From the NCBI GenBank assembly GCA_021780495.1, contig JAJXYO010000027.1, positions 62,001 through 126,000 of the forward strand: a stretch of DNA of 64,000 bases, written 5' to 3'. The stretch is from Deltaproteobacteria bacterium (GTDB lineage: Bacteria; Desulfobacterota; Desulfuromonadia; Geobacterales; Pseudopelobacteraceae). Below, piece after piece: positions 16,973 through 27,612 of this stretch (position 1 is the stretch's first letter; each line of letters begins with the position of its first letter). The translations under genes and the position numbers were made by a program. The notes under the pieces are model-generated. The model was not told the origin of the DNA and ran no database searches. It was given only the letters and a program-made list of their open reading frames with translations.

Positions 16973-18634
16973 CTAATCAGCTGTTGTCACCGCTCCGGTA
17001 TGGGCCGATGTTACCGCCTTGGCGTAGCGTGCCAGCCAGCCGGTCTTGATTTTCGGTTCCGGAGCAGACCACTTCGCCCGGCGAGCAGCCAGGGTGGCGT
17101 CATCCACCTTCAGCTCCAGTTTGCGAGCCGGGATATCGAGGATAATCGTATCCCCTTCTTCCACCAGGGCAATCGGTCCACCCTCGGCCGCTTCAGGTGA
17201 AATATGACCGATGCAGGGGCCGCGTGTACCGCCGGAAAAACGTCCGTCGGTGATCAACGCCACCGAGTCGCCCAGTCCCATACCCATGATGGCAGCGGTC
17301 GGTGCCAGCATCTCACGCATCCCCGGGCCACCCTTGGGGCCTTCATAGCGGATCACAACCACATCGCCGGAATGGATCTTGCCCTCCATAATAGCGGCCA
17401 TGGCCTGCTCTTCGGCATCGAAGCAGCGCGCCTTGCCCTCGAACTGCATCATGGCGGCAGAGACACCCGACTGCTTGACGACGGCCCCTTTGGGAGCGAT
17501 ATTTCCGGAGAGGATGGCAATGCCACCTTCCTTCTTTATCGGGTTCCCAAGCGGGCGGATAACCTCCTCGTCTACATTTTGTATGCTTTCGGCCAACTGA
17601 TGCGTCGTCAGGCCGAACAGTGTCTGAGTGTCCTTGATCTTGCTGCCCAACTGTTTGAACACCCCGGCGACACCACCGGCGATATCCAGATCTTCCATAA
17701 AATGCTCACCGGCCGGGTTCATGGAGGCCAGCTGGGGGGTATCCTTGCCCAGCTCATCAAACAGCTCCAGCGGCAGATCCACTCCGGCCTCGCGGGCAAT
17801 GGCCAGCAAGTGCAGCACGGTGTTGGACGAGCCACCCAGCGCCAGGTCAACACGGATGGCGTTTTCGAAGGCGGCCCGGGTCATGATGTCGCGCGGCTTG
17901 ATATCGTTTTTGACCAGTTCAACGATCTTCTCGCCCGAGGCAAAGGCGATGCGGCGCTTGAGCGCCGAGACCGCCAGGGCCGTGCCGCAACGGGGCAGGC
18001 TCATACCCATGGTCTCGGTCAGGATGGCCATGGTATTGGCGGTGAACAATCCCTGGCAGGAGCCCATGCCGGGACAGGCGTTGTCTTCACAGACCTGCAG
18101 TTCCTTGTCGCTGATCACGCCGGCCTTGTAACGGGCCATGGCTTCGAAGGTATCGGATACGAAGGAGTACTTGCGGCCGGACTGTCCGCGGCCGCTCATC
18201 ATCGGACCGGCGGTTACCACGATGCAGGGGATGTTCAGCCGCGCAGCCGCCATCAACATGCCGGGGGTGATCTTGTCGCAATTGGTCAAAAGCACCAGGC
18301 CGTCCAGGCGATGCGCCTCGGCTACGGATTCGACCATATCGGCGATCAGCTCGCGGGTCGGCAGGGAGTAGTGCATCCCCTTGTGCCCCATGGCCATACC
18401 GTCGCAGACACCGGGGATGCCGAAGAAAAAGGAATAGCCACCACCGGAATGGACGCCCTTCTCGATGAAGCGCTCCAGATCGCGCATCCCCACATGACCG
18501 GGGATCAGGTCGGTAAAACTGGTGGCAACGCCGATAAACGGCTTGTCCATCTGGCTCTGGGGTACGCCGGTCCCTTTCAGAAGGGCACGGTGCGGGGTAC
18601 GTTCAAGACCTTTTTTAATCATATCGCTGCGCAT
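16973..18634 (-). CDS. ilvD: Dihydroxy-acid dehydratase
   Basis: A 553-residue iron-sulfur dehydratase. The cluster cysteines are visible in [11 protein letters not shown] and in [18 protein letters not shown], along with the [16 protein letters not shown]-terminal motif. It converts dihydroxy acids from IlvC into 2-oxoacids, the last common step of valine and isoleucine synthesis. It is the first gene of the ilvDBN unit. The cluster type ([4Fe-4S] or [2Fe-2S]) cannot be settled by eye. Confidence 0.96.
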   Translation of the reverse strand: MRSDMIKKGLERTPHRALLKGTGVPQSQMDKPFIGVATSFTDLIPGHVGMRDLERFIEKGVHSGGGYSFFFGIPGVCDGMAMGHKGMHYSLPTRELIADMVESVAEAHRLDGLVLLTNCDKITPGMLMAAARLNIPCIVVTAGPMMSGRGQSGRKYSFVSDTFEAMARYKAGVISDKELQVCEDNACPGMGSCQGLFTANTMAILTETMGMSLPRCGTALAVSALKRRIAFASGEKIVELVKNDIKPRDIMTRAAFENAIRVDLALGGSSNTVLHLLAIAREAGVDLPLELFDELGKDTPQLASMNPAGEHFMEDLDIAGGVAGVFKQLGSKIKDTQTLFGLTTHQLAESIQNVDEEVIRPLGNPIKKEGGIAILSGNIAPKGAVVKQSGVSAAMMQFEGKARCFDAEEQAMAAIMEGKIHSGDVVVIRYEGPKGGPGMREMLAPTAAIMGMGLGDSVALITDGRFSGGTRGPCIGHISPEAAEGGPIALVEEGDTIILDIPARKLELKVDDATLAARRAKWSAPEPKIKTGWLARYAKAVTSAHTGAVTTAD

Positions 18635-18912
18635 GGTTTAATCCTTTTACTATCAGTCGTGTTTCGTACCGTCAAACAGCTGATTAGTCTGTATCGAGCG
18701 GGTTTTGAACGATAATATAGATAGCGGAATGTGTCAACCGGAATACACCATTGAGACGTCCTGACAACCATGCCCTTTTATGGCTGGATCTTCAACCGCT
18801 ACGCGTTCAGCCTCCCGTATCTGATATCAACCGGCTCTCTGCGATAGACGGAAGGAGCAGCGGCGATACAGGAATGGAAGGTCTGGCTGTACTGTTTATA
18901 GCGCTGCTGTAC
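18635..18912. other. Divergent intergenic region between ilvD and glgP
   Basis: This region holds the promoters for two divergent genes. A minus-strand TTGACA lies at 18733-18738 with an AT-rich TATATTAT stretch downstream, but the spacing is short, so an ilvD promoter there is only tentative. A 76-codon plus-strand open frame at 18751-18981 has no recognisable content, and I do not call it. Confidence 0.35.
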
Positions 18913-18941
18913 TTGCAATCCAAAACAGTACTCTATATACT
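18913..18941 (+). promoter_or_regulatory. glgP: Sigma-70 type promoter of glgP
   Basis: TTGCAA at 18913-18918 and TATACT at 18936-18941 are separated by exactly 17 bases. Transcription would start near 18948, about 30 bases before the glgP ATG. Confidence 0.65.
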
Positions 18942-18977
18942 TTCGTCCAAACAGACATCACCTCTGAGGACGAGCCC

Positions 18978-21470
18978 ATGAAAACCGCAGTCGTCAACCC
19001 CGTCACTGAATCAAAGCCCAATTCCAGCGACCTGCAACGCTCGTTCCTGCGTCACCTGCAGTACACCCTCGTCAAAGACAAATACTCTGCCACCAAGGCC
19101 GACCTGTACCTGGCTCTGGCCTACGCCGTGCGCGATCTGCTGGCGGAACGCTGGCTGGATACCCAGCAGTCCTACTACAACAACGATGCCAAACGGGTCT
19201 ATTACATCTCCATGGAATTTCTGATGGGGCGGACCCTGGGCAACAGCCTGATCAACCTTGGAATTCTGGATGAATGGGAAACGGCCCTCAAGGAGATGGG
19301 GATCGACATCGAGGAGCTGAAGGAGAACGAGTGGGACGCCGGGCTGGGTAATGGTGGACTGGGACGCCTGGCGGCCTGTTTTCTGGACTCCATGGCAACC
19401 ATGTCGCTGCCGGCCTATGGCTATGGCATCCGCTACGAATACGGCATGTTCTACCAGCGCATCGTGGACGGCGGCCAGTTCGAGGTGCCGGACAACTGGC
19501 TGCGCTACGGCAACCCCTGGGAGTTCGACCGTCAGGAGCACCTGCACAAGATCCAGTATCAGGGTCGCTGCGTGGAATACACCGGGGAAGGGGGCGAAAC
19601 ATGCCATTCCTGGGTCGATACCCACGATGTCATGGCCCTGGCGTATGATGTACCGATCCCCGGGTTCGGCAATGAAACCGTCAATACCTTGCGGTTGTGG
19701 AGTGCCAAATCAACCCGTGATTTTGAGCTGGAATCCTTCAACCGCGGAAATTATATCGGCGCCGTCGAATCCAAGATGAAGACCGAGAATATTTCCAAGG
19801 TGCTCTACCCGGCCGACCATATGCTGGAAGGCAAGGAACTGCGCCTGCGACAGGAGTATTTCCTGTCATCCTCCACGGTGCAGGATATCTTCTACCGTTT
19901 CGACAAGAAGCACGACGACCTGACCCTGCTGCCGGAAAAGGTCGCAATCCAGCTCAATGACACCCACCCTACCCTGGCAATCCCCGAACTGATGCGCATC
20001 CTGCTCGATGAGAAGAAACTGCCTTGGGATGCGGCCTGGGATATTGCTACCCGGACCTTTGCCTACACCAACCACACCATCCTGCCCGAGGCCCTGGAAA
20101 AATGGCCGGTAGCGATGCTGGAACATATCCTGCCGCGCCACCTGGTGATCATCTATCAGATCAACGACCATTTCCTTAAAGAGGTCGCGGAGCGTTTCCC
20201 CGGAGATTACGGCAAGATGCGACGCATGTCGATTGTCGGCGAGGATGGCGAGAAGCATGTTCGCATGGCCCACCTGGCTATCGTCGGCAGCCACTCGATC
20301 AATGGTGTCTCGGCCCTGCACAGCGAAATCCTCAAGGACAATCTGTTCCACGATTTTTATCAGCTGTGGCCGGAACGCTTTAACAACAAGACCAACGGCA
20401 TCACCCAGCGGCGCTGGCTCAAGCACGCCAATCGCTGGTTGTCCGACCTGATCTCCTCCAAGATCGGCGAAGGCTGGATCACCGATCTTGACGAACTGGC
20501 GCAGCTGCGCGCATATGCGGAGAACCGTGATTTCCAGCAGCAGTGGATCGAGGTCAAACGCGCCAACAAGCAGCGGCTGACCGATCACATCTTCAAGCAG
20601 AGCGGCGTCGAGATATCTCCGGATACCATGTTCGACTGCCAGACCAAGCGCATTCATGAGTACAAGCGACAGCTGCTGAATGTGCTGCACGTCATAACCC
20701 GCTACAATCGCATCAAGGCCAATCCCGGCCTGAACATCGCACCGCGCACGGTGATCTTCAGCGGTAAAGCCGCCCCCTCCTATCAGATGGCCAAACTGAC
20801 CATCCGGCTGATCAATGCCGTGAGCACCGTCGTCAACAGCGATCCGGCCGTCAACAAGCTGCTCAAGGTGGTCTTTCTGCCCAATTACAATGTTACTCTG
20901 GCCGAAATGATCTTTCCGGCCTCGGACCTGTCCGAGCAGATCTCCACTGCCGGCACCGAAGCCTCCGGCACCGGCAACATGAAGTACGCCCTGAACGGTG
21001 CGCTGACGATCGGCACCCTGGACGGCGCCAACATCGAGATCATGGAAGAGGTCGGCCGCGAAAACATCTTCATCTTCGGCATGACGACGGAACAGGTCAA
21101 CAGCCTCAAGACGGCCGGCTACCGGTCCCAGGACTATTATTACCGCAATCAGGAGCTCAAACAGGCTATCGATATGATCGCTAACGGCAGCTTCTCACCC
21201 GGCGCCCCACACCTGTTCAATGCGATTGTCGACACACTGCTGGGCGTGGATAATTACCTGCTGCTGGCGGATTATGCCTCCTATATCGAGTGTCAGGAGC
21301 AGGTGGACAGACTCTACCTTCAGCCCTATGAGTGGGCCCGCACCTCGATCCTCAACACCGCCGGCATGGGCAAATTCTCCAGTGACCGCACCATCGCGGA
21401 ATACGCCAGCGAGATCTGGGGCATCAGACCGGAAAAGGTCATACGTCACAGTCGGCGCGACCTGAATTGA
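18978..21470 (+). CDS. glgP: Glycogen/starch phosphorylase
   Basis: An 830-residue GT35 phosphorylase of full length. The N-terminal half has [21 protein letters not shown] and [17 protein letters not shown], which line the active site. The pyridoxal-phosphate Lys lies in [28 protein letters not shown]. It releases glucose-1-phosphate from glycogen or maltodextrins. TGAGGA lies 7 bases before the ATG. No other glycogen gene is adjacent; rarA follows almost directly and may be co-transcribed. Confidence 0.96.
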   Translation: MKTAVVNPVTESKPNSSDLQRSFLRHLQYTLVKDKYSATKADLYLALAYAVRDLLAERWLDTQQSYYNNDAKRVYYISMEFLMGRTLGNSLINLGILDEWETALKEMGIDIEELKENEWDAGLGNGGLGRLAACFLDSMATMSLPAYGYGIRYEYGMFYQRIVDGGQFEVPDNWLRYGNPWEFDRQEHLHKIQYQGRCVEYTGEGGETCHSWVDTHDVMALAYDVPIPGFGNETVNTLRLWSAKSTRDFELESFNRGNYIGAVESKMKTENISKVLYPADHMLEGKELRLRQEYFLSSSTVQDIFYRFDKKHDDLTLLPEKVAIQLNDTHPTLAIPELMRILLDEKKLPWDAAWDIATRTFAYTNHTILPEALEKWPVAMLEHILPRHLVIIYQINDHFLKEVAERFPGDYGKMRRMSIVGEDGEKHVRMAHLAIVGSHSINGVSALHSEILKDNLFHDFYQLWPERFNNKTNGITQRRWLKHANRWLSDLISSKIGEGWITDLDELAQLRAYAENRDFQQQWIEVKRANKQRLTDHIFKQSGVEISPDTMFDCQTKRIHEYKRQLLNVLHVITRYNRIKANPGLNIAPRTVIFSGKAAPSYQMAKLTIRLINAVSTVVNSDPAVNKLLKVVFLPNYNVTLAEMIFPASDLSEQISTAGTEASGTGNMKYALNGALTIGTLDGANIEIMEEVGRENIFIFGMTTEQVNSLKTAGYRSQDYYYRNQELKQAIDMIANGSFSPGAPHLFNAIVDTLLGVDNYLLLADYASYIECQEQVDRLYLQPYEWARTSILNTAGMGKFSSDRTIAEYASEIWGIRPEKVIRHSRRDLN

Positions 21471-21484
21471 ACCGGAGCGCTGAC

Positions 21485-22846
21485 ATGGAAACACCCGGCC
21501 TCTGGGATCAGACCAGCCAGGTTTTGAAAACCCCGGAGATCTCCAAAAACGCCCCGTTGGCCGAACGTATGCGCCCCCGGACCATTTCAGAATTCACCGG
21601 CCAGGAACACCTGTTGGGCGCGGGCCGCATCCTGCGTCGCATGATCGAGACCGACAGCCTGTCGTCCCTGATCTTCTGGGGGCCACCCGGATGCGGCAAG
21701 ACGACGCTGGCCCATGTCATTGCCGCCGAGACCAAATCCCACTTCATCTTCTTCTCGGCGATACTGTCCGGCATCAAGGAGATCCGCGAGATCTTCCGCG
21801 AGGCCGAGGGCTATGCCGCCCGGGGACAGCGCACGATCCTGTTTGTCGATGAGATCCATCGTTTCAGTAAATCCCAGCAGGACGCCTTCCTGCCATCCGT
21901 GGAAAAGGGGCTCGTCACCATCATCGGTGCCACCACCGAAAATCCCTCCTTCGAGGTCATCGCACCCCTGCTCTCCCGTTGTCGGGTCCTGACACTTCAA
22001 CAACTGGAGCCCGCCACGGTACGGGGCATTCTGGAACAGGCCCTGAACGACCGGGAGCGCGGCTTGGGCGCACTCTCCCTGACCGCCACGGGTGATGCGC
22101 TTGACTTTCTGGCCCGGCAGGCCGGCGGCGATGCCCGCATCGCGCTGAACACCCTGGAGGTGGCAGCTGCCTTACTTCAGGGGCAAGAACATAAATCGGA
22201 AATATCCCTGGAAGACATCCAGGAGGCTCTGCAGAAAAAGGCGTTACTGTACGACAAGGGGGGCGAGGAGCACTACAATGTGATCTCGGCCTTTATCAAG
22301 TCGATGCGCGGCAGCGACCCTGATGCGGCCCTGTACTGGCTAGCCCGCATGCTGGAGGCCGGAGAGGATCCGAACTTCATCCTCAGGCGGATGATCATCC
22401 TGGCCTCGGAGGATATCGGCAACGCCGACCCCAGAGCCCTGCAGATGGCGGTTGCGGCCTTGCAGGCCTTCCAGGTGGTCGGCATGCCCGAAGGTCGCAT
22501 CATTCTCGGTCAGGCGGTCACCTACCTGGCCACGGCACCCAAGTCCAACGCCTCCTATATCGGTATAGACTCGGCCCTGGCCGAAGTCAGGAAGAGTGGC
22601 GCCCTGCCCGTCCCGCTGCATATCCGCAACGCCCCTACCAAGCTGATGAAGGAGCTGGGATATCACAAAGGATACCAGTACGCCCACGACTACGACGAAG
22701 GCTACGCCGGCCAGCCATGCCTGCCGGCCAGTTTGGTCGGACAGAAGTTCTACGAGCCGAAGGGTCATGGCTACGAAAAGAGCATCGTCGAGCGGATGGA
22801 GTGGTTGCGGTCCAAAGCCGGGAAAGATCGGGATCCCGGCACTTGA
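21485..22846 (+). CDS. rarA: Replication-associated recombination protein RarA (MgsA)
   Basis: A 453-residue AAA+ ATPase of the RarA/MgsA/WRNIP1 family. Walker A is [12 protein letters not shown], Walker B is [10 protein letters not shown], and the sensor-1 region is [12 protein letters not shown]. The C-terminal tetramerisation domain includes [15 protein letters not shown] and YKGYQ-like motifs. It acts at stalled replication forks with SSB and RecA. The ATG at 21485 is preferred because GGAG lies 7 bases upstream; an in-frame TTG at 21467 overlaps the glgP stop and lacks a site. Confidence 0.94.
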   Translation: METPGLWDQTSQVLKTPEISKNAPLAERMRPRTISEFTGQEHLLGAGRILRRMIETDSLSSLIFWGPPGCGKTTLAHVIAAETKSHFIFFSAILSGIKEIREIFREAEGYAARGQRTILFVDEIHRFSKSQQDAFLPSVEKGLVTIIGATTENPSFEVIAPLLSRCRVLTLQQLEPATVRGILEQALNDRERGLGALSLTATGDALDFLARQAGGDARIALNTLEVAAALLQGQEHKSEISLEDIQEALQKKALLYDKGGEEHYNVISAFIKSMRGSDPDAALYWLARMLEAGEDPNFILRRMIILASEDIGNADPRALQMAVAALQAFQVVGMPEGRIILGQAVTYLATAPKSNASYIGIDSALAEVRKSGALPVPLHIRNAPTKLMKELGYHKGYQYAHDYDEGYAGQPCLPASLVGQKFYEPKGHGYEKSIVERMEWLRSKAGKDRDPGT

Positions 22847-22872
22847 CTTGAAACGGTTCTTACTTCAATAAT
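22843..22872 (+). promoter_or_regulatory. Probable promoter of the ferritin gene
   Basis: TTGACT (22843-22848) overlaps the rarA stop codon and is 18 bases from AATAAT (22867-22872). The match is moderate. A leader of about 35-40 bases would precede the ferritin ATG. No clear Fur box is visible. Confidence 0.4.
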
Positions 22873-22916
22873 AATGCATACGAATATACTGCCACTACAG
22901 AGGAGACCACACTATC

Positions 22917-23438
22917 ATGATCAGCAAAAAAATGGCGGACGCGCTCAACACACATATGAACCTGGAACTCTACTCGGCCCATCTGTACCTTTCCATGTCG
23001 TCGTGCTCCAACGAGATGGGGCTCAAGGGGGCCGCCAACTGGTTCATGGTCCAGTACCGCGAGGAGATGATCCATTTCATGAAATTTTACACCTATCTGA
23101 TTGATCAGGGAACCAACATCGCTCTTCTGGCCAGTAAGGCGGTACCAAATACCTACAAATCACTGCTCGATATGATGCAGAAGACCTTAAAGCACGAACA
23201 ATTGATCACGTCCTGTATCAATGAATTAAGTGAGCAGGCCGTTCAGGAAAAAGACCACGCCACCCAGATCTTCCTGCAGTGGTTTGTGACCGAACAGATC
23301 GAAGAAGAGAACAACGACCGCGACCTGATCGCCAAGCTCAAGCTTGTCGGCGATAACGGCCACGGTATCCTGATGATCGACGGGGAGATGGCCCAGCGGG
23401 TGTTTGTGGCACCTCCCGGATCACCACTGGCGGTTTAG
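22917..23438 (+). CDS. Bacterial non-haem ferritin
   Basis: A 173-residue ferritin of the FtnA type, a four-helix bundle with a short fifth helix. Ferroxidase-centre residues are recognisable: Glu17 in MNLELYSAHLY, Glu50 and His53 in YREEMIHF, Glu94 in KHEQ, and the Gln/Glu pair in VTEQIEEEN. It oxidises and stores iron in a 24-subunit shell. AGAGGAG lies about 11 bases before the ATG. The stop codon is directly followed by the start of a DUF1450-like gene, so the two are translationally linked. Confidence 0.93.
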   Translation: MISKKMADALNTHMNLELYSAHLYLSMSSCSNEMGLKGAANWFMVQYREEMIHFMKFYTYLIDQGTNIALLASKAVPNTYKSLLDMMQKTLKHEQLITSCINELSEQAVQEKDHATQIFLQWFVTEQIEEENNDRDLIAKLKLVGDNGHGILMIDGEMAQRVFVAPPGSPLAV

Positions 23439-23669
23439 ATGAAAATCCGTTTTTGTGAACATAACAAGGGTAAAGGCAAGGTCTATCGCCGGCTCACGGA
23501 TGAGTTTCCTGATCTGAACATCAAAATCAAGGAGTGTGTCAAGCAGTGCGGCGCCTGCCGGGAGAACCCCATGGCTACGGTGGATAAAAAGAAGATTACC
23601 GGGAAGGATGGCGATCAACTTTACGACAGGATCGTCGAGTTGATTAAGAAAGCAACGAAGGAAGGGTAA
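23439..23669 (+). CDS. DUF1450/YuzB-like small cysteine protein
   Basis: A 76-residue protein with an N-terminal CEHN motif and a central CVKQCGACRENPMATVD segment. This matches the thioredoxin-fold DUF1450 (YuzB) pattern with a CxxC-like pair and basic C-terminus. Function is unknown in the family. Its ATG follows the ferritin TAG with no gap, which suggests a role linked to iron or redox handling; that link is inference from position only. Confidence 0.7.
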   Translation: MKIRFCEHNKGKGKVYRRLTDEFPDLNIKIKECVKQCGACRENPMATVDKKKITGKDGDQLYDRIVELIKKATKEG

Positions 23670-23794
23670 CATATCAACACGGGATACATTATCCGGTGGT
23701 GATGTAAACTTATGCGCTTGATGCAATTCGCAGTTGCCGCGGTGAGCAGTTTATGCTACTGTGCTGCCCCTGTGTAATTGATACACAACATCAC

Positions 23795-23871
23795 GCGCTC
23801 TTAGCTCAGCTGGATAGAGCAATAGCCTTCTAAGCTATAGGCCGCTGGTTCGAGTCCAGCAGGGCGCACCA
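23795..23871 (+). tRNA. tRNA-Arg (anticodon TCT)
   Basis: A full cloverleaf can be drawn. The acceptor stem pairs GCGCTCT with AGGGCGC (with a G-T pair). The D arm is GCTC...GAGC. The anticodon arm ATAGC-CTTCTAA-GCTAT puts TCT at the anticodon, and the T arm is GCTGG-TTCGAGT-CCAGC. The 3' CCA is encoded. It reads AGA and AGG codons. Confidence 0.95.
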
Positions 23872-23880
23872 ATAAAAACA

Positions 23881-23911
23881 GGGGGGTATGGCAACATACC
23901 CCCCTTTCTTT
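23881..23911 (+). terminator. Terminator of tRNA-Arg
   Basis: A 10-bp perfect stem (GGGGGGTATG / CATACCCCCC) with a GCAA tetraloop is followed by TTTCTTT. It lies 9 bases after the tRNA. Confidence 0.88.
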
Positions 23912-23971
23912 ATGCAATAGGCCCCGAAATCGTCAAGATCATTGCAATGTATTCCTGCTGTTAAAAAATCC

Positions 23972-24026
23972 GCCCTGGCAGCATTAAGCCCCCCGGCAGG
24001 ACCGGGGGGCTTAATGCTGCCAGGGC
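23972..24026 (-). terminator. 25-bp perfect inverted repeat, terminator of the cytochrome gene
   Basis: Two 25-base arms (23972-23996 and 24002-24026) are exact complements around a 5-base loop. On the minus strand the second arm is followed by GGATTTTTT. It begins 10 bases after the cytochrome stop codon, so it works as a terminator for that gene. The stem is unusually long for a terminator. Confidence 0.8.
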
Positions 24027-24036
24027 CATTCACACC

Positions 24037-24714
24037 CTATTTTCTTTCATAGCTTGTCGCATCATGACAACTGACCGTGCAATTGCCCCCCTTATCGGTT
24101 GCAGTATAGGTTATCGTCACCGCTTCCTTGCCATTCATCCCTTTCTTACGGATCAAATGGAGCTGGTCGCTGGCATGGATATCATGGCACGTTAGACAGG
24201 GAATCTTGTTTTCTCCGGCATGAATGTTATGCAGGTTGGTAACACCATCCCGGAAGCTGTTATTCTTAGTTTCCTTCTCCGTCACGAGAGACCGCTCATG
24301 ACATTCGAAACACAATTGCTTCACAGGCATCCCCAACTGATATTTGAAGTTTGAGGCATGGGGTGCATGGCAAACGAGACAGTCATTATCCAGAAGCGGT
24401 GGATGAACACTTTTCATTTTGGTTTGATCATCGTGACATTCATAACAGATCTTAGAGCTCTTGTCCTTGACCGCATACAGGCTATGATTGCTCTGGTGAT
24501 TACCGCCTGTCGTATTATGACAGGGGGTACATTCTTTGTCAGCCAAGCCACTATGGACGAAAGGGGCTGTCACCTTACTCGCATGGCACTTGTAACAGGG
24601 CTTACCGGTCACGGCATCAACAGTTGCAGCTATTGAAGATTGTACATAGCAAGTCGAACCAAAGAGGAAAACCAGACTAAGAGCAAAAACCGTTTTTTTC
24701 ATCAATGTTTCCAT
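24037..24714 (-). CDS. Periplasmic multihaem cytochrome c (seven haem sites)
   Basis: A 225-residue exported protein. A signal peptide (KKTVFALSLVFLFGSTCYVQSSIAA) precedes six CxxCH haem-attachment motifs (CYKCH, CTPCH, CYECH, CLVCH, CFECH, CLTCH) and a seventh C-x3-CH motif (CTVSCH) near the C-terminus. The pairs resemble doubled-CXXCH domains common in Geobacter electron-transfer cytochromes. It probably shuttles electrons in the periplasm. Either the ATG at 24714 (AAAGGTG 5 bases upstream) or the one at 24702 could be the start. It is transcribed alone and ends at a strong hairpin. Confidence 0.9.
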   Translation of the reverse strand: METLMKKTVFALSLVFLFGSTCYVQSSIAATVDAVTGKPCYKCHASKVTAPFVHSGLADKECTPCHNTTGGNHQSNHSLYAVKDKSSKICYECHDDQTKMKSVHPPLLDNDCLVCHAPHASNFKYQLGMPVKQLCFECHERSLVTEKETKNNSFRDGVTNLHNIHAGENKIPCLTCHDIHASDQLHLIRKKGMNGKEAVTITYTATDKGGNCTVSCHDATSYERK

Positions 24715-24948
24715 AATGTCACCTTTACCCAGTTTTATTTATCTGTAACACTGTCTTTGATAACTAATTTTGAATTACATACCATATCTTGGGTAAATTT
24801 CAAAGAAAAGGTTTACAACATTTTCAAACCAGTTAAAATTTCATACACCGTAACTTTATGATTTCGTATCATATGAGCCCTCTCCTGTATTTCATCGGGT
24901 CAGTCAAACGAAACAGGAGGGAAGTCTTCATAACCTCATGCATCCTGA

Positions 24949-27612
24949 TTAAAAGCCATCAACTTGATTCCGGCCACCTATTCGGGTGGTTACACATCGC
25001 GTGACATACTTCACCAGCTCCAGCACGACAAACACAAGAATAGCGGGCACAACTACCCAGACCAATGTTTCAGGATTCAGTGGAACCGTCTTGAAATACG
25101 GCTGGAATACCGGCAGATACACTACAGCCGCCTGCAGAACAACCACCGCACAGATCATTGACAGCAGCAACGGGTTACTGAACAACCCCATATGAAAAAA
25201 TGAATACCGGGAAGAGCGCAGCGCCATGGCCTGACCGATCTGGGCAAAGGCCAGGGAGGTGAACAGCACCGTCTGCCAGCTGCCGTCAGGATGGCTGATC
25301 CAGTAGTGTCTGGTCAGCAGGATCGTTGTAAGCCCGATGATTCCTCCGGTCAGCAGGGTATGACGAACCATGTGCCGATTAAAGATCTGCGAGCCGGCCG
25401 AGATCGGTTTACGATTCATGACATCCGGCTCCGGCCGCTCCACGCCCATGCCCAGACCCAGCAGACCGTCGGTCAGGAGGTTCAGCCAGAGCAGCTGCAG
25501 CGGGGTCAGGGGATTGGGGAGCCCCAGAAAAGGGAGCAGCAGAACGGCCAGGATCTTACCCAGGTTGCCGGACACCGAAAATTCGATGAACCTGAGAATA
25601 TTTGCATAGATGGTGCGCCCTTCCTCGACTGCCGAGACGATCGTAGCGAAGTTGTCGTCCAGCAGCACCATGTCGGCAGCCTCCTTGGCTACGTCGGACC
25701 CGGTGATACCCATGGCTACGCCGATATCGGCCTTTTTCAGGGCGGGTGCGTCATTGATACCGTCTCCCGTCATAGCCACGACCTCTCCCTGCTTTTTCAG
25801 AGTTTGAATAATCTGGAGTTTATGTTCGGGAGAAACACGCGAATAAATGGATACGTCACGTATCCGGTCTGCCAGCCCGCCCCCCCCCAGAGTATCAAGC
25901 TCACTGCCGGTCAACACACCGCCGGCTGATACAATGCCGACTTGTGAAGCGATTGTCCGTGCGGTCAGGGGATGGTCTCCAGTGATCATCACCGGACGAA
26001 TTCCCGCTCTCAGACATCGAGATACCGCTTCACGTGCTTCGGCCCGCAACGGATCCATTATTGCGATCAGGCCCAGTAGAGATAGTCCCCGATGACATTC
26101 TTCGAGCTCCAGCCGTTCTTGAGCCCGGATCAAGCGGCATGCCACCGCAAGCACCCGTTTCCCCTGAGCAGCCAGAGTGTCAACCTGCCGTGAAACTGAT
26201 TCGTGAAGCGACTGGTCTGCGATGCAGATCTGCATGATCGCATCCGAAGCTCCTTTGGCAAACACCAGACGGTCCCCAGCGATTGGCCCTAATGCCTGGA
26301 CTGAGCCGTGCTCCGCGCCCGCTGCAGCCACAACATGAATTGTCAGCATGCGTTTGACTGCCGAATTAAAGGGCACCTCGGCCACGCGCGGAAAGAGCCG
26401 TTCCATTTCGGGGCGATACAGACCTGACGCTGCCGCCTCCAACAGAAGCGCCCCTTCAGTCGGATCTCCCACAACCGCTTCATGTCCATTCAGATCCTGC
26501 AGCATGGCATCATTGCACAAGGTCGACGCTAACCGCATCAACCCCTCATTGTTGTTGCCAGATAACCCCAACAATGCCTCGACACTCACCAAACCGGTGA
26601 CCGACATTCTGTTTTCAGTCAACGTGCCGGTCTTGTCCGTACAGATAACGGTTATAGAGCCAAGGGTTTCAACAGCCGGAAGTTTACGTATCAAGGCCTG
26701 CCGTTTCAACATGCGCTGGGCACCGATAGCCAATGTAATGGTTACCACTGCCGGAAGTCCCTCGGGAATGGCGGCCACGGCCAGACTGACGGCGGTCATC
26801 AGCATATCCCTGAGCGGTTCACCGCGCCAAACGCCTAGCCCAAAGATAACAGCTGCAATTGCCACGGCCAGTGCTGCCAGTACCTTGCCCAACCGATCCA
26901 GGCGTTTCTGCAATGGGGTCCATTCGTTCTTTACGCCCTGCAACATCTCCGCTATCCGCCCCAGTTCGGTAGACATGCCGGTCGCCACTACCACGGCTAC
27001 GCCTCGGCCGGCTGTGGCGGTAGTTCCCATCCAGACCATATTAAGGAAGTCACCTAAGGCCGGATTGTTGACAGGCAGGGGGGTGGCCATCTTTTCGACC
27101 GCTTCCGCCTCACCGGTCAACAAAGATTCCTGGACCGTCAGTGCATAGCATTCCAGCAGGCGGCAATCAGCAGGAATAACATTGCCGGCCTCCAGCAGGA
27201 TCACATCTCCTGACACCAGATCACTGGTGAGGATCTCGGACACAGCTCCGTCACGACGGACCCGTATGCTTGGCACAGCCAAGCGTTTGAGCGCACGGAT
27301 GGCCCGTTCAGCACGGTATTCCTGAACAAATCCCAGTGTCGTGAACAGAGCTACAATTGCAAGAATGGACACAGCGTCCCTGAACGAACCGATTGTCAAA
27401 GAGATTACAGCTGCAGCCATCAGAATCAGCGCCATGGTTGATGTGCATTGTTCCCACACGATCCTCCAGGGTGAAATGCCGGCGGATTCAGTCAGTTCGT
27501 TTGGACCCTGCTCGGCCAGTCTCCTGGACGCTACGCTAGAATCAAGACCACGAGCAGGATCAACAGAAAAATGTGCGCAGACGTCGCCGGCTTCCAGGGT
27601 ATGCCACTGCAT
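24949..27612 (-). CDS. P2-type cation-transporting ATPase (Ca2+-ATPase-like)
   Basis: An 887-residue P-type ATPase with the N-terminal cation-ATPase domain, actuator, phosphorylation and nucleotide domains and about ten membrane segments. The phosphorylated Asp is in ICTDKTGTLTENRM, the hinge is TGDGINDAPALKKADIGVAMG, and the M4 ion motif is AAIPEGLPAVVT. The actuator loop reads LTGEA where most pumps have TGES. In M5 the segment reads SGNLGKILAV, with Lys where SERCA has the site-I Glu; M6 keeps NLLTDG. This fits a one-site Ca2+ or Mn2+ pump, but specificity is uncertain. Its ATG overlaps the stop of the upstream membrane-protein gene (TGATG). Confidence 0.9.
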   Translation of the reverse strand: MQWHTLEAGDVCAHFSVDPARGLDSSVASRRLAEQGPNELTESAGISPWRIVWEQCTSTMALILMAAAVISLTIGSFRDAVSILAIVALFTTLGFVQEYRAERAIRALKRLAVPSIRVRRDGAVSEILTSDLVSGDVILLEAGNVIPADCRLLECYALTVQESLLTGEAEAVEKMATPLPVNNPALGDFLNMVWMGTTATAGRGVAVVVATGMSTELGRIAEMLQGVKNEWTPLQKRLDRLGKVLAALAVAIAAVIFGLGVWRGEPLRDMLMTAVSLAVAAIPEGLPAVVTITLAIGAQRMLKRQALIRKLPAVETLGSITVICTDKTGTLTENRMSVTGLVSVEALLGLSGNNNEGLMRLASTLCNDAMLQDLNGHEAVVGDPTEGALLLEAAASGLYRPEMERLFPRVAEVPFNSAVKRMLTIHVVAAAGAEHGSVQALGPIAGDRLVFAKGASDAIMQICIADQSLHESVSRQVDTLAAQGKRVLAVACRLIRAQERLELEECHRGLSLLGLIAIMDPLRAEAREAVSRCLRAGIRPVMITGDHPLTARTIASQVGIVSAGGVLTGSELDTLGGGGLADRIRDVSIYSRVSPEHKLQIIQTLKKQGEVVAMTGDGINDAPALKKADIGVAMGITGSDVAKEAADMVLLDDNFATIVSAVEEGRTIYANILRFIEFSVSGNLGKILAVLLLPFLGLPNPLTPLQLLWLNLLTDGLLGLGMGVERPEPDVMNRKPISAGSQIFNRHMVRHTLLTGGIIGLTTILLTRHYWISHPDGSWQTVLFTSLAFAQIGQAMALRSSRYSFFHMGLFSNPLLLSMICAVVVLQAAVVYLPVFQPYFKTVPLNPETLVWVVVPAILVFVVLELVKYVTRCVTTRIGGRNQVDGF

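Noticed and set aside
17204-18715. 503-codon plus-strand open frame opposite ilvD
   Set aside because: It is antisense to a well-conserved gene, low in recognisable motifs, and typical of shadow frames in GC-rich DNA.
18751-18981. 76-codon open frame upstream of glgP
   Set aside because: It overlaps a good glgP promoter and start, and has no ribosome site or recognisable content.
24715-24948. c-di-GMP (GEMM) riboswitch before the cytochrome gene, common in Geobacter
   Set aside because: The conserved GEMM core and receptor sequences are not found in this leader.
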